This document shows positions 8,885-18,507 of a DNA stretch of 64,000 nucleotides, piece by piece; the stretch's first letter is position 1, and each line of letters begins with the position of its first letter. The notes beneath the pieces are model-generated. The model did not search any database. It saw only the letters and a program-made list of their open reading frames with translations, and was not told the DNA's origin. A program made the position numbers and the translations under genes. Source of the DNA: Vreelandella andesensis (GTDB lineage: Bacteria > Pseudomonadota > Gammaproteobacteria > Pseudomonadales > Halomonadaceae); the NCBI RefSeq assembly GCF_003989795.1, contig NZ_RZHG01000022.1, positions 62,001 through 126,000 on the forward strand, in the 5' to 3' direction.

Positions 8885-10356
8885 AAGTTAACTCCCGGTG
8901 GCAGCGTTTCCGGCATCTCTAAGGTGTCAGCTTCCATAGAGGCCACCGGATAAGCACAATAGTCAGCGGCATAATAAGCGCTTGGACGATGGTTACCGCT
9001 GTCGCCAACGCCGCCAAAAGGTGCGTCGCCAGAAGCACCCGTGGTTTGGCGGTTCCAGTTCACAATGCCCGCGCGAATACGCAGCAGGAAGTCGTCCCAG
9101 TCTGCTTTATCGCCACCGATGAGCCCTGCAGACAAGCCATAGCGTGTATCGTTTGCCAGCGCGAGCGCCTCATCCCAATCGCTGTAACGATGAACTTTCA
9201 GCAACGGGCCAAAATGCTCCTCGTCGGGTACCTCTAGCCCTGTGACATCAATCAGCGCGGGGCTTAACAGGCTGGTATTTTCTTTAAGGCGCTGCATGCG
9301 GTTAATCACCGTGCCACCCATGGCTTCCAGCTCGTCTTGCGCCTTAAGCAGGCCGTCAGCAGCAGCCACGCTGACCAAGCCACCGTAGAACGGTGCTGCA
9401 GGTGCTTCTTCAAACTGTCCGGCAACGTGTAGTTTAGCGATAGCGTCAGAAAGCGCGTCGATTAAGCGATCACCCACCTCACCCTGCGGCACCATCAAGC
9501 GGCGGGCACAGGTGCAGCGCTGGCCACCGGATAAAAACGCCGACTGTAGAATGTTCAGTACAGCAGCGCGCTCATCATCAACATCTTTTACTACTAACGG
9601 GTTATTGCCGCCCAGTTCTAAGGCCAGAATTTTATCCAACTGCCCAGCGAACTGCTGCTGCAACATGCCACCGACTTTAGCGCTGCCGGTAAACAGCAGG
9701 CCATCGATACCTGGGTGCGCTGCCAAGGCTTGCCCTACAGCCACACCGCCCTGTACTAAGTTAATCACCCCGGCAGGCAGCCCTGCTTCTACCCAGCATT
9801 GCAAGGTTAAGTCGGCAGTCAACGGGGTTTGGTCGCTGGGTTTAAATACCACCGTATTGCCTGCAAGCAAGGCTGGCACCATATGGCCATTGGGCAGATG
9901 ACCGGGGAAGTTGTAGGGGCCAAATACCACCATGACGCCGTGGGGGCGATGGCGCAGTACGGCTTTCGCACTCCCCACTTCTTTTTCTCGCTCGCCAGTA
10001 CGCTCATGGTAGGCCTTGATAGACAGCGCCACTTTGCCGACCATCGCGCCGGCTTCAGTGCGGGCTTCCCAAAGCGGCTTGCCGGTTTCGGAAGCAATCG
10101 CGACCGCTAAGTCTTCACGGCGAGCCGTCAGCACGTCCACAAAACGCTCAACCAATGCTTGGCGCTCAGCAAACGTTGTGCGCGCCCAGCCAGGGAAAGC
10201 CACACGCGCGGCATCGATAGCGGCACCCACCTGCGCGTTTGAGGCCGAAGCACCTTGCCAAAGCTGTGTTCCCGCAACCGGGTCGTACTTTGTGAAGGTG
10301 TCGGCATCGCCGGTTACCCAGGCGCCGTTAATCAGTTGCTGCTGTTGGGCGTGCAT
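8881..10356 (-). CDS. astD: Succinylglutamate-semialdehyde dehydrogenase
   Basis: This NAD-dependent aldehyde dehydrogenase oxidises N-succinylglutamate 5-semialdehyde to N-succinylglutamate, the fourth AST step. It has 491 residues with the ALDH landmarks [45 protein letters not shown] (catalytic-base region) and [10 protein letters not shown] with the catalytic cysteine. The C-terminal [17 protein letters not shown] block is typical of AstD. It overlaps astB by 4 bp. The 77-bp gap to aruG upstream has no hairpin, so it is probably read from the same transcript. Confidence 0.96.
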   Translation of the reverse strand: MHAQQQQLINGAWVTGDADTFTKYDPVAGTQLWQGASASNAQVGAAIDAARVAFPGWARTTFAERQALVERFVDVLTARREDLAVAIASETGKPLWEARTEAGAMVGKVALSIKAYHERTGEREKEVGSAKAVLRHRPHGVMVVFGPYNFPGHLPNGHMVPALLAGNTVVFKPSDQTPLTADLTLQCWVEAGLPAGVINLVQGGVAVGQALAAHPGIDGLLFTGSAKVGGMLQQQFAGQLDKILALELGGNNPLVVKDVDDERAAVLNILQSAFLSGGQRCTCARRLMVPQGEVGDRLIDALSDAIAKLHVAGQFEEAPAAPFYGGLVSVAAADGLLKAQDELEAMGGTVINRMQRLKENTSLLSPALIDVTGLEVPDEEHFGPLLKVHRYSDWDEALALANDTRYGLSAGLIGGDKADWDDFLLRIRAGIVNWNRQTTGASGDAPFGGVGDSGNHRPSAYYAADYCAYPVASMEADTLEMPETLPPGVNL

Positions 10357-10433
10357 GTTTATCTCCTTCCCGTATGCGTGCTTGTTGTGCGAGCTTGTTA
10401 TGTGCGTTTATTTTGAAAGACGGTTTTGAAGCG

Positions 10434-11465
10434 CTAGGTTTCCAACAAACGAATGTGTTCACCTGTCGTCACACCCAGGCGATCGGCTTCTTGTTGATTA
10501 AGCACGATGGTATTTTCCTGAGTGGGCGCGCGACCTATCCAACTGGCGGTGAAGTTAAGCATCTCGGTGGTGGCTGCCAGCCAACGGCTAACGCTTTCGT
10601 CCGGAGCGCTTTGAGAAATCTCCACTTGGCAGAGTCGTGAATCACGAATCGCCCGCACGTCATCAATGTAGGCTTCCACCGTGGGGCCACCATCGAAAAT
10701 ATCGACATAGCCTTCCCAGCGCAGTCCTTCTTTCTTGAGCATTTCAAGGGCTGGTCGAGTATGGCGGTGCACCTGGCCAATACAGGCACGCGCCTCGTCT
10801 GACATAAACGTGGTGTAGATCGGGAACTTAGGCATTAGCTCACCGATAAAGCTTTTCTGCCCCAGGCCGGTTAACCGGTCGGCCTCGTTAAAGTCCATGG
10901 GAAAGAAGTGTTTACCCAAACTTTCCCAAAAGGGGCTGGTGTTGTTTTCATCAAACACACCGCGCATTTCCGCCAACACTTTTTGCGGAAAACGGTCACG
11001 AAACTGAGCAATGAACAGCCAGCGGGCTTTGGAAAGAAGCGCACCATTGCGCAGGTGTTTGTTTGCTTCGCCGCGGTATTCAGGGCGTAAAAACAGCGAG
11101 CACACTTCGGCATCGCCTGTGTGATCAGAGCTTAAAAACAGCGTGTCGATTGTGCGGTGCAAATCCAACTGCACCGAAGAGTGCGCCAACGTGCCTAAGC
11201 GATAGTTATAGAACGGCACTTCGCGACCGACTTGGCCTTCAATAGCACAACAACCTGCCAGTTCTCCACTCTGCTCATCTTCCAGTATAAAGAAGTAGAG
11301 TCGATCGTCGGCGGGCGTGCGCTCTTCAAAGGCTCGGGCGGCGGCTTCAATTTTGCCGGCCAAAAACTCACGGTTATCCGGCAGTGAGGTAAAGCCAACG
11401 CCTGCCTGTTGTGCAAGCGCCTGGAGCCCATCTAAATCGTCGCGGGCAATGGGTCGAATGCGCAT
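10434..11465 (-). CDS. aruG: Arginine N-succinyltransferase, beta-type subunit
   Basis: With AruF it forms the heteromeric arginine/ornithine N2-succinyltransferase that starts the AST pathway (succinyl-CoA + L-arginine). It has 343 residues, beginning MRIRPIARDDLDGLQALAQQAGVGFTSLP, with the AstA-family blocks SLFLRPEYRG, ENNTSPFWESLGKHFFPMDF, KSFIGELMPKFPIY and GYVDIFDGGPTVEAYIDDVRAIRDS. The start shares one base with the aruF stop (TAATG), so the two subunits are translationally coupled. In enterobacteria a single AstA does this job; two paralogs in tandem are the Pseudomonas-type arrangement. Confidence 0.93.
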   Translation of the reverse strand: MRIRPIARDDLDGLQALAQQAGVGFTSLPDNREFLAGKIEAAARAFEERTPADDRLYFFILEDEQSGELAGCCAIEGQVGREVPFYNYRLGTLAHSSVQLDLHRTIDTLFLSSDHTGDAEVCSLFLRPEYRGEANKHLRNGALLSKARWLFIAQFRDRFPQKVLAEMRGVFDENNTSPFWESLGKHFFPMDFNEADRLTGLGQKSFIGELMPKFPIYTTFMSDEARACIGQVHRHTRPALEMLKKEGLRWEGYVDIFDGGPTVEAYIDDVRAIRDSRLCQVEISQSAPDESVSRWLAATTEMLNFTASWIGRAPTQENTIVLNQQEADRLGVTTGEHIRLLET

Positions 11466-12529
11466 TACATCTCTCCTTCATCAAGCGCGTCTACCGCGCT
11501 TGGCAGGGTTAACGGCGCTGCCAGCACCGCGCGCCCCTCTTCAACACCTAGCCGTTCAGCGTGCTGCGGTGAAAGCATCAATTGCCCGGTAGGCGAAAGC
11601 GCATAGCGCGCCACAATACAGCGGAAGTCACCTAAAGTTTGGTTGGCTATCATCGCTGGTTCCGCATCGGGCAGTGCACGCTCAGGGCGAACTCTGACCG
11701 GATGCCAAGCAGCGCGACGGAAGGTTTCCAATCGCTCACGCTCGGCTTTTACAATCGGCCCTGCGTCGAAAATATCGACATGGCGAGAACGCACAAAGCC
11801 TTCTGCCAGCATCTCTGCCAGCGCGTCTTCATGGGCGGGGTGCTCTCGGCCAATGGCCGCGCGCGCCTGAGGCGTTAAAAGCGGTAGATAAAGCGGAAAC
11901 TGCGGCATCACTTCCGCAATAAAGCTTTTCGAGCGAACGCCCGCTATGTGATTCATTTCTTGGAAGCTGCGCGCAAAAAAGTGACGACCAACGCTCTCCC
12001 AAAAAGGTGATTCGTTTTTGCGATCCAAATAACCCGGAAAAGCGACCGCTAGAAGGCGTGAAAAGCGCTCGGGATATTGGGCAATAAACATCAATCGCGC
12101 ACGGCGTAACAGGCTTTCCGCACTGGTGCCTTTGTAGCGCGGATTAAGCGACAGCGCGCAAAGCAGCGTGGCATCCGAGGCTTCGTGAGAAAGCGCTAAG
12201 GTTTGTACTTCCCGTCGCACATTCAGCTGTTGAGAAGCATGAATCAGCGTTTCCTGACGATAGGTGTAGTAGGCTTCAGCAGCGCCTGCCTGGGCGCGAA
12301 TGGTCGCCGTGCCTAACACTTCTTCGCGGTCATCATCCGCTAGCACAAACATGTAGTGCTCGTTGCCAGGAAACTCTATTTCACTGTTAAACGCTTCCTG
12401 GGAGCGCACAATGCGCTCCTCAAGCCGATCACGGTTGGCGGGCAGATTAGTGAGCCGTGGCACCGCGTGCTCTGCCAACTGCTCCAGGGCTGGAAGGTCA
12501 GCCATTGTTACCGGTCGAATTACCAGCAT
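11465..12529 (-). CDS. aruF: Arginine N-succinyltransferase, alpha-type subunit
   Basis: This paralog of the next gene has the same AstA-fold landmarks (LSLNPRYKG, NESPFWESVGRHFFARSF, KSFIAEVMPQFPLYLPLL, RHVDIFDAGPIV). The frame is open to an ATG at 12568 that overlaps the astC stop as ATGA. The family's N terminus, however, is MLVIRPVTMADLPALEQLA, beginning at 12529, with GAGGGG nine bases upstream. I chose 12529; the 13-residue longer form cannot be excluded. It is the partner of AruG in arginine/ornithine succinylation and sits in the usual order astC-aruF-aruG-astD-astB. Confidence 0.92.
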   Translation of the reverse strand: MLVIRPVTMADLPALEQLAEHAVPRLTNLPANRDRLEERIVRSQEAFNSEIEFPGNEHYMFVLADDDREEVLGTATIRAQAGAAEAYYTYRQETLIHASQQLNVRREVQTLALSHEASDATLLCALSLNPRYKGTSAESLLRRARLMFIAQYPERFSRLLAVAFPGYLDRKNESPFWESVGRHFFARSFQEMNHIAGVRSKSFIAEVMPQFPLYLPLLTPQARAAIGREHPAHEDALAEMLAEGFVRSRHVDIFDAGPIVKAERERLETFRRAAWHPVRVRPERALPDAEPAMIANQTLGDFRCIVARYALSPTGQLMLSPQHAERLGVEEGRAVLAAPLTLPSAVDALDEGEM

Positions 12530-12564
12530 CCTTAACGCCCCCTCTTGTGTGGCTTCTTGCCTAT

Positions 12565-13779
12565 TCATGCGCTGGCAACTAGCCGCTCAATAGCACGCTC
12601 TAAACGTGCCATACCTTCAGCAATATCTTCTTCTGGAATGACGAGTGATGGCGCCATGCGAAGCACGTTGGGGCCAGCAATCAGCGCCATCACGCCCTCT
12701 TCGATCGCAAGTGGCAGGATGTCTTTAGCGCGGCCTTCAAAGGCATCCGACATTTGCGCGCCCATCAGCATTCCCATGCCGCGAATTTCTTTAAACACGC
12801 CGTATTTGCGATTAATGGTTTCTAGGTGTTCACGGAACAGGTCGTGGCGATGCTTAACACCGGCAAGTACGTCTGGCGTGTCAATAAACTCCACCGCCGC
12901 GAGCGCTACCGCCGATGCCAGTGCATTGCCCCCATAGGTAGAGCCATGGGTACCAATCACTAAAGATTTTGCAATTGCATCCGTGGTTAAAGTGGCACCA
13001 ATTGGGAAGCCGCCACCCAGTGATTTTGCACTGGTGAGAATATCCGGAGTGATACCGAAATTTTTGTAAGCGTAAAGTTCACCGCTGCGGCCAACGCCCG
13101 TTTGTACTTCGTCAAAAATCAACAGCGCATTGTGTTCATCGCACAGGTCACGCAGCCCCTGAAGAAACGCTTGAGTCGCGGGAACAATGCCACCTTCGCC
13201 CTGCATCGGCTCAACCATAATGGCGCAGGTATCGTCGCCGACCAGCTTGCGCACGCTTTCCAGGTCGTTGAAGCTGGCATGCAGAATGCCACCGGGCACT
13301 GGGCCAAAGCCTTGGGAGTACTTAGGCTGGCCACCCACGCTCACGGTGAAGAAAGTGCGGCCATGGAAAGACTGATAAAACGAAATAATTTTATCTTTGT
13401 GCTCGCCATGGTGATCAACTGCCCAACGGCGGGCCAGTTTTAATGCCGCTTCATTAGCTTCGCCACCAGAGGAGCAGAGGAATACCTTATCGGCAAAGGT
13501 GCGTTCAGTAAGCGTTTTGGCAAGTGCCAATGCTGGCTCGTTGGTGAATACGTTGGACAGGTGCCAGAGCTTTTCGCCCTGCTCTTTCAGTGCATTTACC
13601 AGTACTGGGTGACAGTGGCCAAGCGAGTTCACCGCAATGCCACCCGCGAAGTCGATATATTCACGCCCCTGTTGATCCCACAAACGGCTGCCTTTGCCAC
13701 GCACTGGAATAATCTGCTGCGGCGAGTAATTTGGCGTCATGTAGTGATCGAAATCCTGACGGCTTGGGGTGTAACTCAT
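12565..13779 (-). CDS. astC: Succinylornithine transaminase (acetylornithine aminotransferase family)
   Basis: This is a class-III PLP aminotransferase that converts N-succinylornithine plus 2-oxoglutarate to succinylglutamate semialdehyde plus glutamate, the third AST step. Such enzymes often also act on acetylornithine. It has 404 residues. [26 protein letters not shown] opens the domain, [16 protein letters not shown] binds PLP phosphate, [12 protein letters not shown] holds the PLP-ring Asp, and [14 protein letters not shown] holds the Schiff-base lysine (K252). A GGAGG lies about nine bases before the ATG. It is the first structural gene after argR, so the AST promoter lies just upstream. 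Confidence 0.95.
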   Translation of the reverse strand: MSYTPSRQDFDHYMTPNYSPQQIIPVRGKGSRLWDQQGREYIDFAGGIAVNSLGHCHPVLVNALKEQGEKLWHLSNVFTNEPALALAKTLTERTFADKVFLCSSGGEANEAALKLARRWAVDHHGEHKDKIISFYQSFHGRTFFTVSVGGQPKYSQGFGPVPGGILHASFNDLESVRKLVGDDTCAIMVEPMQGEGGIVPATQAFLQGLRDLCDEHNALLIFDEVQTGVGRSGELYAYKNFGITPDILTSAKSLGGGFPIGATLTTDAIAKSLVIGTHGSTYGGNALASAVALAAVEFIDTPDVLAGVKHRHDLFREHLETINRKYGVFKEIRGMGMLMGAQMSDAFEGRAKDILPLAIEEGVMALIAGPNVLRMAPSLVIPEEDIAEGMARLERAIERLVASA

Positions 13780-13879
13780 GGGACGATACCTCCGATGGAG
13801 TAAAGGATAGAATCAGTATACGGGGGGCGATAGACGGCGTGCTTTCAGTATTGGGACGGTAAATTATGAAAAGCCGCGC
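13780..13879 (-). promoter_or_regulatory. Likely AST operon promoter region (argR-astC gap)
   Basis: This 100-bp gap precedes astC. On the minus strand it contains TATACT (a good -10) near 13815-13820, with only a poor -35 at the right distance. That fits a promoter needing an activator such as ArgR. The call rests on position and the -10 only. No ArgR site was proved. Confidence 0.4.
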
Positions 13880-14854
13880 TTATCCAAGCCGTTCTTCCCG
13901 CGGTGTGATGCCAAAGTGATTGCGATAGGCGGTAGAGAAGTGCGCACCAGAAGAAAACCCGGTCATCAGCGCAATATCTCCCACCGGGCGATCGCTCTCT
14001 CTTAATTGTTTGCGCGCATCTTGTAAGCGCAGATCCAGGTAGTACCGACTAGGCACTGCCTGTAGGTACTTTTTGAACAGTCGCTCTAACTGCCGCCGGG
14101 AAATACCCAGATGCTCAGCCAACTCTAGTGTAGAAAGCGGCTCTTCAATATTCGCTTCCATTAACGTAACGGCATCTACCAGGCTTTGCGGCGCGTGGCC
14201 AAGGCGATTACGCAGCGGCACGTGCTGGCGCTCATCGGCTAAGCGAATGCGATCACAGACGAACTGCTCAGACACCTGCTCGGCAAGGCGCTGACCGTGA
14301 TGTTTGCCAATCAGCGTGAGCATCATATCCATGGCCGCCGTACCGCCAGCACAGGTTAGCCGGTCGCGGTCAATTTCAAACAGTTGCTGAGAGAGTGTGA
14401 CCTGAGGATAAGCCTGCGCAAACGCATCGAATCGCTGCCAGGGCAGCGTGGCGCGATAACCTTCTAAAAGCCCGCAGCGGGCCAGCACTTCGGTGCCTCC
14501 CGCAAGACCGCCCATAGCAACACGTCTGCCTTGATGACTACGCAGCCATTCATTTAGCTTGGCGGGTAGCGCATAAGGCAACGGTGTAGGCGCACACACC
14601 AGCAGCAGATCCAGCGGCCCAAGCGGCGCGCCCAACACGTGCTGCGCTAGCAAGGAAAGTTGCGCGCCACTGCGCACCGGCTCATCGGTTAAGCTGAGTG
14701 TCACCGTGTGGTAAAGCATTTGCCCGCTGAGCTGATTGGCCATTTGAAGCGGTTCGATAGCGCTCGCATGGGCCAACAGCGAAAAACCGGGCAACAGCAC
14801 GAAGGCCACCCGCCGACGTTCACTGGCGGATGACATCAACGTACTTGAGGACAT
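13880..14854 (-). CDS. argR: AraC-family regulator of arginine catabolism, ArgR type
   Basis: This transcription factor has an N-terminal class-I glutamine-amidotransferase-like (DJ-1/PfpI) ligand domain (residues about 14-200; VAFVLLPGFSLLAHASAIEPL, then CAGGTAAMDMMLTLI). A C-terminal AraC double helix-turn-helix follows (about 222-322; LGISRRQLERLFKKYL and DIALMTGFSSGAHFSTAYRNHFG). This layout and its position next to astC match the ArgR of Pseudomonas, which activates the aru/AST operon in response to arginine. It is unrelated to the E. coli ArgR repressor. It is on the same strand as the operon, with its own upstream region at 14855-15033. Confidence 0.88.
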   Translation of the reverse strand: MSSSTLMSSASERRRVAFVLLPGFSLLAHASAIEPLQMANQLSGQMLYHTVTLSLTDEPVRSGAQLSLLAQHVLGAPLGPLDLLLVCAPTPLPYALPAKLNEWLRSHQGRRVAMGGLAGGTEVLARCGLLEGYRATLPWQRFDAFAQAYPQVTLSQQLFEIDRDRLTCAGGTAAMDMMLTLIGKHHGQRLAEQVSEQFVCDRIRLADERQHVPLRNRLGHAPQSLVDAVTLMEANIEEPLSTLELAEHLGISRRQLERLFKKYLQAVPSRYYLDLRLQDARKQLRESDRPVGDIALMTGFSSGAHFSTAYRNHFGITPREERLG

Positions 14855-14990
14855 GACACGTTGCTTCGCTGCATAGAAATCGCCGCCAACTTAGGTAAAT
14901 AGCTAATCAAAAAGCCATCTTACCCAATTGCGCAAGTGAAGGCAGTGCTATGGCTCTTAAAACTAAAATAGGGGGCATAATTACAAAAGT

Positions 14991-15009
14991 GCCGGGCGTA
15001 AAGCCCGGC
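14991..15009 (-). terminator. Rho-independent terminator
   Basis: GCCGGGC and GCCCGGC form a perfect 7-bp GC stem with a 5-nt loop. On the minus strand ACTTTTGT follows. It ends the transcript of the small membrane protein at 15034 before argR. Confidence 0.75.
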
Positions 15010-15033
15010 AACAGAAGGAGGAATGAGTCTTTG

Positions 15034-15249
15034 CTAACCGCCGCTATTGCCAAGCCCTAGAATGACAATGCCTGCGACGACAATGCCCATCACGATAATG
15101 ATTAAAGGGAGCATTTTATGCAGTCCATTAGCGGACTTTTTTGCTTCCGGCTGCCGTTGGGGCTGAGACGTTTCAAAGTCCTCCGGGATACGTTCTTTCA
15201 TTACGTGCTCTATTTCTTCTTCCCGGGTTTTGCTTTCCTTGGTATCCAT
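15034..15249 (-). CDS. Small single-pass membrane protein, unrecognised
   Basis: This 71-residue protein has a very charged N-terminal half (KESKTREEEIEHVMKERIPEDF), a proline/glutamine-rich linker, and one strong membrane helix near the C terminus (about 47-66; LPLIIIVMGIVVAGIVILGL) ending GNSGG. This suggests an N-in anchor with a cytosolic acidic-basic domain. GAGAGGTG precedes the ATG at good spacing, and a clear terminator follows, so it is a genuine single-gene unit. I recognise no family. It is upstream of argR and downstream of fabV on the same strand. Confidence 0.75.
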   Translation of the reverse strand: MDTKESKTREEEIEHVMKERIPEDFETSQPQRQPEAKKSANGLHKMLPLIIIVMGIVVAGIVILGLGNSGG

Positions 15250-15317
15250 ACAACACCTCTCGCTTTCCGGTTAGATGATCAAAGCGTGACGATTAACATT
15301 CCTCATCGCGCTTATCG

Positions 15318-16523
15318 CTATAGCGTCACGACATCAAAGTGAACATCAGGGTTCACATCTGCTTCGTAATCTACGTCTTCACGCTCGAAGCCAAACAGCT
15401 TCAAGAATTCATGCTTGTAACCAGCATAGTCGGTTATTTCAAAAAGATTCTCTGTTGTGACGGCTGGCCACAGGTCTTGGCAGGCTTTTTGTACGTCGTC
15501 ACGCAGCTCCCAGTCATCAAGACGTAGGCGGCCTTTGTCATCGGTGACCATGTCGTCATGTTGACCAGAGTAAAGGCGCTCGCCAAACAAGCGGTTTAAT
15601 TGGTCAATCGTACCTTCGTGGAGGCCCTGCTCTTTCATGATGCGGTAGACCATGGCGATATACAGCGGCATCACGGGAATCGCGGCGCTGGCCTGGGTGA
15701 CCACCGACTTGAGAACGGCAACGTTGGCACCGCCGCCTGTCTCTTTCAGTTTGGCATCAATCGCAGCGGCGGCACGGTCAAGGTCTTCCTTGGCTTTACC
15801 GAGCGCACCGTGCCAGTAAATCGGCCAGGTGATTTCAGTACCGATGTAGCTAAACGCCACGCTACGCGCGCCTTTCGCTAGCACGCCCGCTTCATCCAGG
15901 GCGCTCATCCATAGCTCCCAGTCCTCGCCGCCCATCACGGTGATGGTATCGTCGATCTCTTGCTGGGTGGCAGGCTCGACTTGCGCCTCGATGATGGCAT
16001 CTTTATTGGTGTCAATGGCGGTAGCGCGGTAGGTTTCGCCAATCGGCTTCAGGCTAGAGCGCTTCACTTCGCCAGTATCTGGCAACTTACGCACTGGCGA
16101 CGCCAGAGAGTAGACCACTAGATCAATGTCGCCCATGTCCTGCTTAATCAACTCAATGGCTTTTTCCCGTGCTTCGTTAGAGAACGCATCGCCGTTGATT
16201 GATTTGCTGTATAGGCCTTCTTGCTTGGCAAACTTGTCAAACGCTGCACTGTTATACCAGCCAGCAGTGCCGGTTTTTTTCTCACTGCTAGGCTTTTCAA
16301 AGAAGACACCTAGGGTATCGGCGCCATAACCAAAAGCAGCCGTAATACGCGCTGCTAAGCCGTAGCCACTGGAAGCACCAATTACCAGCACCTTTTTAGG
16401 GCCTTGGCTTTTATCTAAGCCACGCGCGCGGGTTGCCTCGATCTGTTCCAGAACGTTTTGCTCGCAGCCTTTAGGATGTGTGGTGGTGCAGATAAAGCCA
16501 CGCACTTTTGGTTTAATGATCAC
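15318..16523 (-). CDS. fabV: Enoyl-[ACP] reductase FabV (trans-2-enoyl-CoA reductase family)
   Basis: It catalyses the last, NADH-dependent step of each fatty-acid elongation cycle in the cytoplasm. FabV is the long (about 400 residue) enoyl reductase; this one has 401. The N terminus [20 protein letters not shown] is typical, followed by the dinucleotide-binding [19 protein letters not shown]. The FabV active site Y-x8-K is visible as [10 protein letters not shown] in [15 protein letters not shown]. FabV enzymes are known to be little affected by triclosan. It is divergent from the 127-residue gene at 16683. Confidence 0.96.
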   Translation of the reverse strand: MIIKPKVRGFICTTTHPKGCEQNVLEQIEATRARGLDKSQGPKKVLVIGASSGYGLAARITAAFGYGADTLGVFFEKPSSEKKTGTAGWYNSAAFDKFAKQEGLYSKSINGDAFSNEAREKAIELIKQDMGDIDLVVYSLASPVRKLPDTGEVKRSSLKPIGETYRATAIDTNKDAIIEAQVEPATQQEIDDTITVMGGEDWELWMSALDEAGVLAKGARSVAFSYIGTEITWPIYWHGALGKAKEDLDRAAAAIDAKLKETGGGANVAVLKSVVTQASAAIPVMPLYIAMVYRIMKEQGLHEGTIDQLNRLFGERLYSGQHDDMVTDDKGRLRLDDWELRDDVQKACQDLWPAVTTENLFEITDYAGYKHEFLKLFGFEREDVDYEADVNPDVHFDVVTL

Positions 16524-16682
16524 ATTGGACCCCTTTATCAGATTGATGTCGCTTCCAGCATGGCAGTGCCATTACCGTGTGGGGTGTATTCTAGCGGTCT
16601 AGGCGCGCGCTGTCCGCTCTTGAGCTTCTTCGCCATTCACGGCAGGATAGCGACCTGACCACTCCTTACCGACGAGACCCTG

Positions 16683-17066
16683 ATGAACGCACAGCAGCTA
16701 GTCGATGAACGTGGCGACCTATGGCTTGCTCTTGCACCGTTGTGGCTTGACCGTGAGCCAAGTGAGCGCGACTACGCCCATATGATTGAGATAATTGAAC
16801 AGCATGACATGTCACTGAAGGAACTGGAGTGGATGTTCCGTTTAGAGCTTGCTCCAGTGATGGCGAGACACCAGCTGTCCATCGCCAGTGAATGGCGAAA
16901 GTTCGATGACTATAAATTGATGAAGCAGTTGGTGAGCCATAACCTGCGCCTGAAAGGCTGGCGGCGTAAAAGTTGGGCGCTGTTTTCAGGATTAACCACG
17001 ATGATGGTTCGCCATCGCTGGGTGGAGTTGATGCAGCGGCTAATGGTTACCCGCGGCGAGCTTTGA
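16683..17066 (+). CDS. Small cytosolic protein, possibly DUF7079 family
   Basis: This 127-residue protein has the phrases LALAPLWLDREPSERDY, SLKELEWMFRLELAPV and LSIASEWRKFDD, which look like the DUF7079 family by memory; I could not check it. The C-terminal third is basic (LRLKGWRRKSWALF). It is predicted all-alpha with no membrane segment or signal peptide. It stands alone between divergent fabV and convergent glutathione peroxidase. Function is unknown. Confidence 0.65.
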   Translation: MNAQQLVDERGDLWLALAPLWLDREPSERDYAHMIEIIEQHDMSLKELEWMFRLELAPVMARHQLSIASEWRKFDDYKLMKQLVSHNLRLKGWRRKSWALFSGLTTMMVRHRWVELMQRLMVTRGEL

Positions 17067-17137
17067 CAGAACGCCTTATTCTTATCCACTGCGCTCTCTC
17101 TATCACGCTTTATCCATTTCTCTTTACTCTTTGCCCA

Positions 17138-17623
17138 TCACTCCTTATCAAGTGCGGCCTCCAGCGCAAGGCGCAGCGACAGCCCATGGTCGTTGGGGGC
17201 AAACCGTGCAATCACCCTGCCATCACGCCCTACTAAAAACTTGGTAAAATTCCACTTGATCGCCTTGGTGCCCAACACCCCTGGCGCTTCTTGCTTTAAC
17301 ACCACAAACAGCGGGTGGGCGTTTGGACCATTCACCGACACTTTTTCCAGCAGTGGAAAGCTGACACCAAACTGCTGCTCGCCGAAAAGACAAAAGGCCT
17401 CAGCACTCTCCGGTGACTGTTTACCAAACTGATTACAAGGAAAACCAAGCACCGTAAACCCGCGATCTCGGTAACGTTGGTAGAGGCTTTCCAGCTCTTT
17501 TAACTGCGGGGTAAAACCGCACTTACTCGCCACATTTACGACCAACAATACCTGCCCGCGCAGCACCCGCAAGTTAAACGGCTTGCCTTGATGGGTGTAA
17601 CAATCCTGCTCATAAATCATCAT
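17138..17623 (-). CDS. Glutathione peroxidase family (thiol peroxidase)
   Basis: It reduces hydrogen or organic peroxides with thiol donors. The family catalytic tetrad can be read: the Cys of NVASKCGFTPQ (residue 35 counting from 17623; cysteine rather than selenocysteine), Gln in GFPCNQFGKQ, and Trp/Asn in IKWNFTKFLVGRDG. At about 161 residues it is normal for a bacterial Gpx/BtuE. Many cysteine-type enzymes use thioredoxin rather than glutathione. The frame opens with a GTG at 17626, but the ATG at 17623 sits seven bases from AGGGGG and is preferred. It is in tandem with the LysE gene, about 75 bp apart. Confidence 0.93.
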   Translation of the reverse strand: MMIYEQDCYTHQGKPFNLRVLRGQVLLVVNVASKCGFTPQLKELESLYQRYRDRGFTVLGFPCNQFGKQSPESAEAFCLFGEQQFGVSFPLLEKVSVNGPNAHPLFVVLKQEAPGVLGTKAIKWNFTKFLVGRDGRVIARFAPNDHGLSLRLALEAALDKE

Positions 17624-17700
17624 CACAAGGCCCCCTAAATGACTCCAACAGCATAGGCTTTACCATGCCACGGCACCAGCCGTTACGCCAGTACGGCTTA

Positions 17701-18318
17701 TCAACTAATAGGGCCAATCACAACGCGCAGCGCCAGTGCAATAAGCAGTACACCAGTGATTCGGTTAATCCAATGGGCATGGTGCTGAAGCCAGGGCAAT
17801 ACGCGAGAATGCGAAAGCCCTACCGCCACTAAAACGTACCATCCTCCATCAATAATAATCGCCGTGGCGACGATAATGGCTTTAGCAAGTAGACTCATCT
17901 CGGGCGTTACGAACTGACTTAATAGAGCTACAAAAAAGATGATCAACTTGGGATTGCCTAGCGCCACCAACACTGCTTCTTTGGCGGCTTGGCGTGGCGT
18001 CGTCACTGCCGCACCGGGAGATAGCGCACCGCTTCTGCCCGCTCGTAGTGCCTTTATTCCTAACCACGCTAAATAGGCCGCGCCACACCATGTCACTAGT
18101 TGAAATAACGCTGGATAGCGCACTATGAGCGCAGCTAAGCCCCATACGGTGAGCAACGCATAAACCCCAACGCCCAGCGCATGAAAAACCGCAGCCGTCA
18201 TGCCGGGCAAGCGACCACCCCCTAGCGTATGGCGCAGTACCAGTGCCAGGCTAGGGCCTGGTGACATTGCCCCCATGGCACAAATAGCAGCCAGCGATAG
18301 CCAAAGTGACAGCGGCAT
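17701..18318 (-). CDS. LysE/RhtB family amino-acid exporter
   Basis: This is an inner-membrane exporter of about 205 residues with six hydrophobic segments. The signature is near the N terminus (AMGAMSPGPSLALVLRHTLGGGRLPGM), then YLAWLGIKALR in the middle, GNPKLIIFFVALLSQFV, and a C-terminal INRITGVLLIALALRV. The ATG at 18318 has AAGGAG six bases upstream and is preferred to the one at 18342. The substrate (neutral amino acid, homoserine or other) cannot be told from sequence. Confidence 0.9.
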   Translation of the reverse strand: MPLSLWLSLAAICAMGAMSPGPSLALVLRHTLGGGRLPGMTAAVFHALGVGVYALLTVWGLAALIVRYPALFQLVTWCGAAYLAWLGIKALRAGRSGALSPGAAVTTPRQAAKEAVLVALGNPKLIIFFVALLSQFVTPEMSLLAKAIIVATAIIIDGGWYVLVAVGLSHSRVLPWLQHHAHWINRITGVLLIALALRVVIGPIS

Positions 18319-18465
18319 TCCTCTCTCCTTGAAAAGCGGCAATATTAAATTAAATGAGTATACGCCAGCAACGCAGGTATCTCGTGAATAAATCTATCCC
18401 CTTAAATAACGCTGTTAGCATGGTACGCTGTTGGGTAAAATTTTCCCCTTTTTGAAAACGATGAC

Positions 18466-18480
18466 GCCTGCCCTGCAGGC
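18466..18480 (+). repeat. Hairpin in yebC leader
   Basis: GCCTGC and GCAGGC form a 6-bp stem with a 3-nt loop, 27 bases before the yebC start codon. It may be leader structure or an operator. No T-run follows, so it is not a terminator for this strand. Confidence 0.35.
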
Positions 18481-18507
18481 GGTTCATGGCTAATAAAGGA
18501 CTTCAAT

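Noticed and set aside
18420-18507. Possible riboswitch before yebC
   Set aside because: Only a single 6-bp hairpin is seen; no known riboswitch core could be matched.
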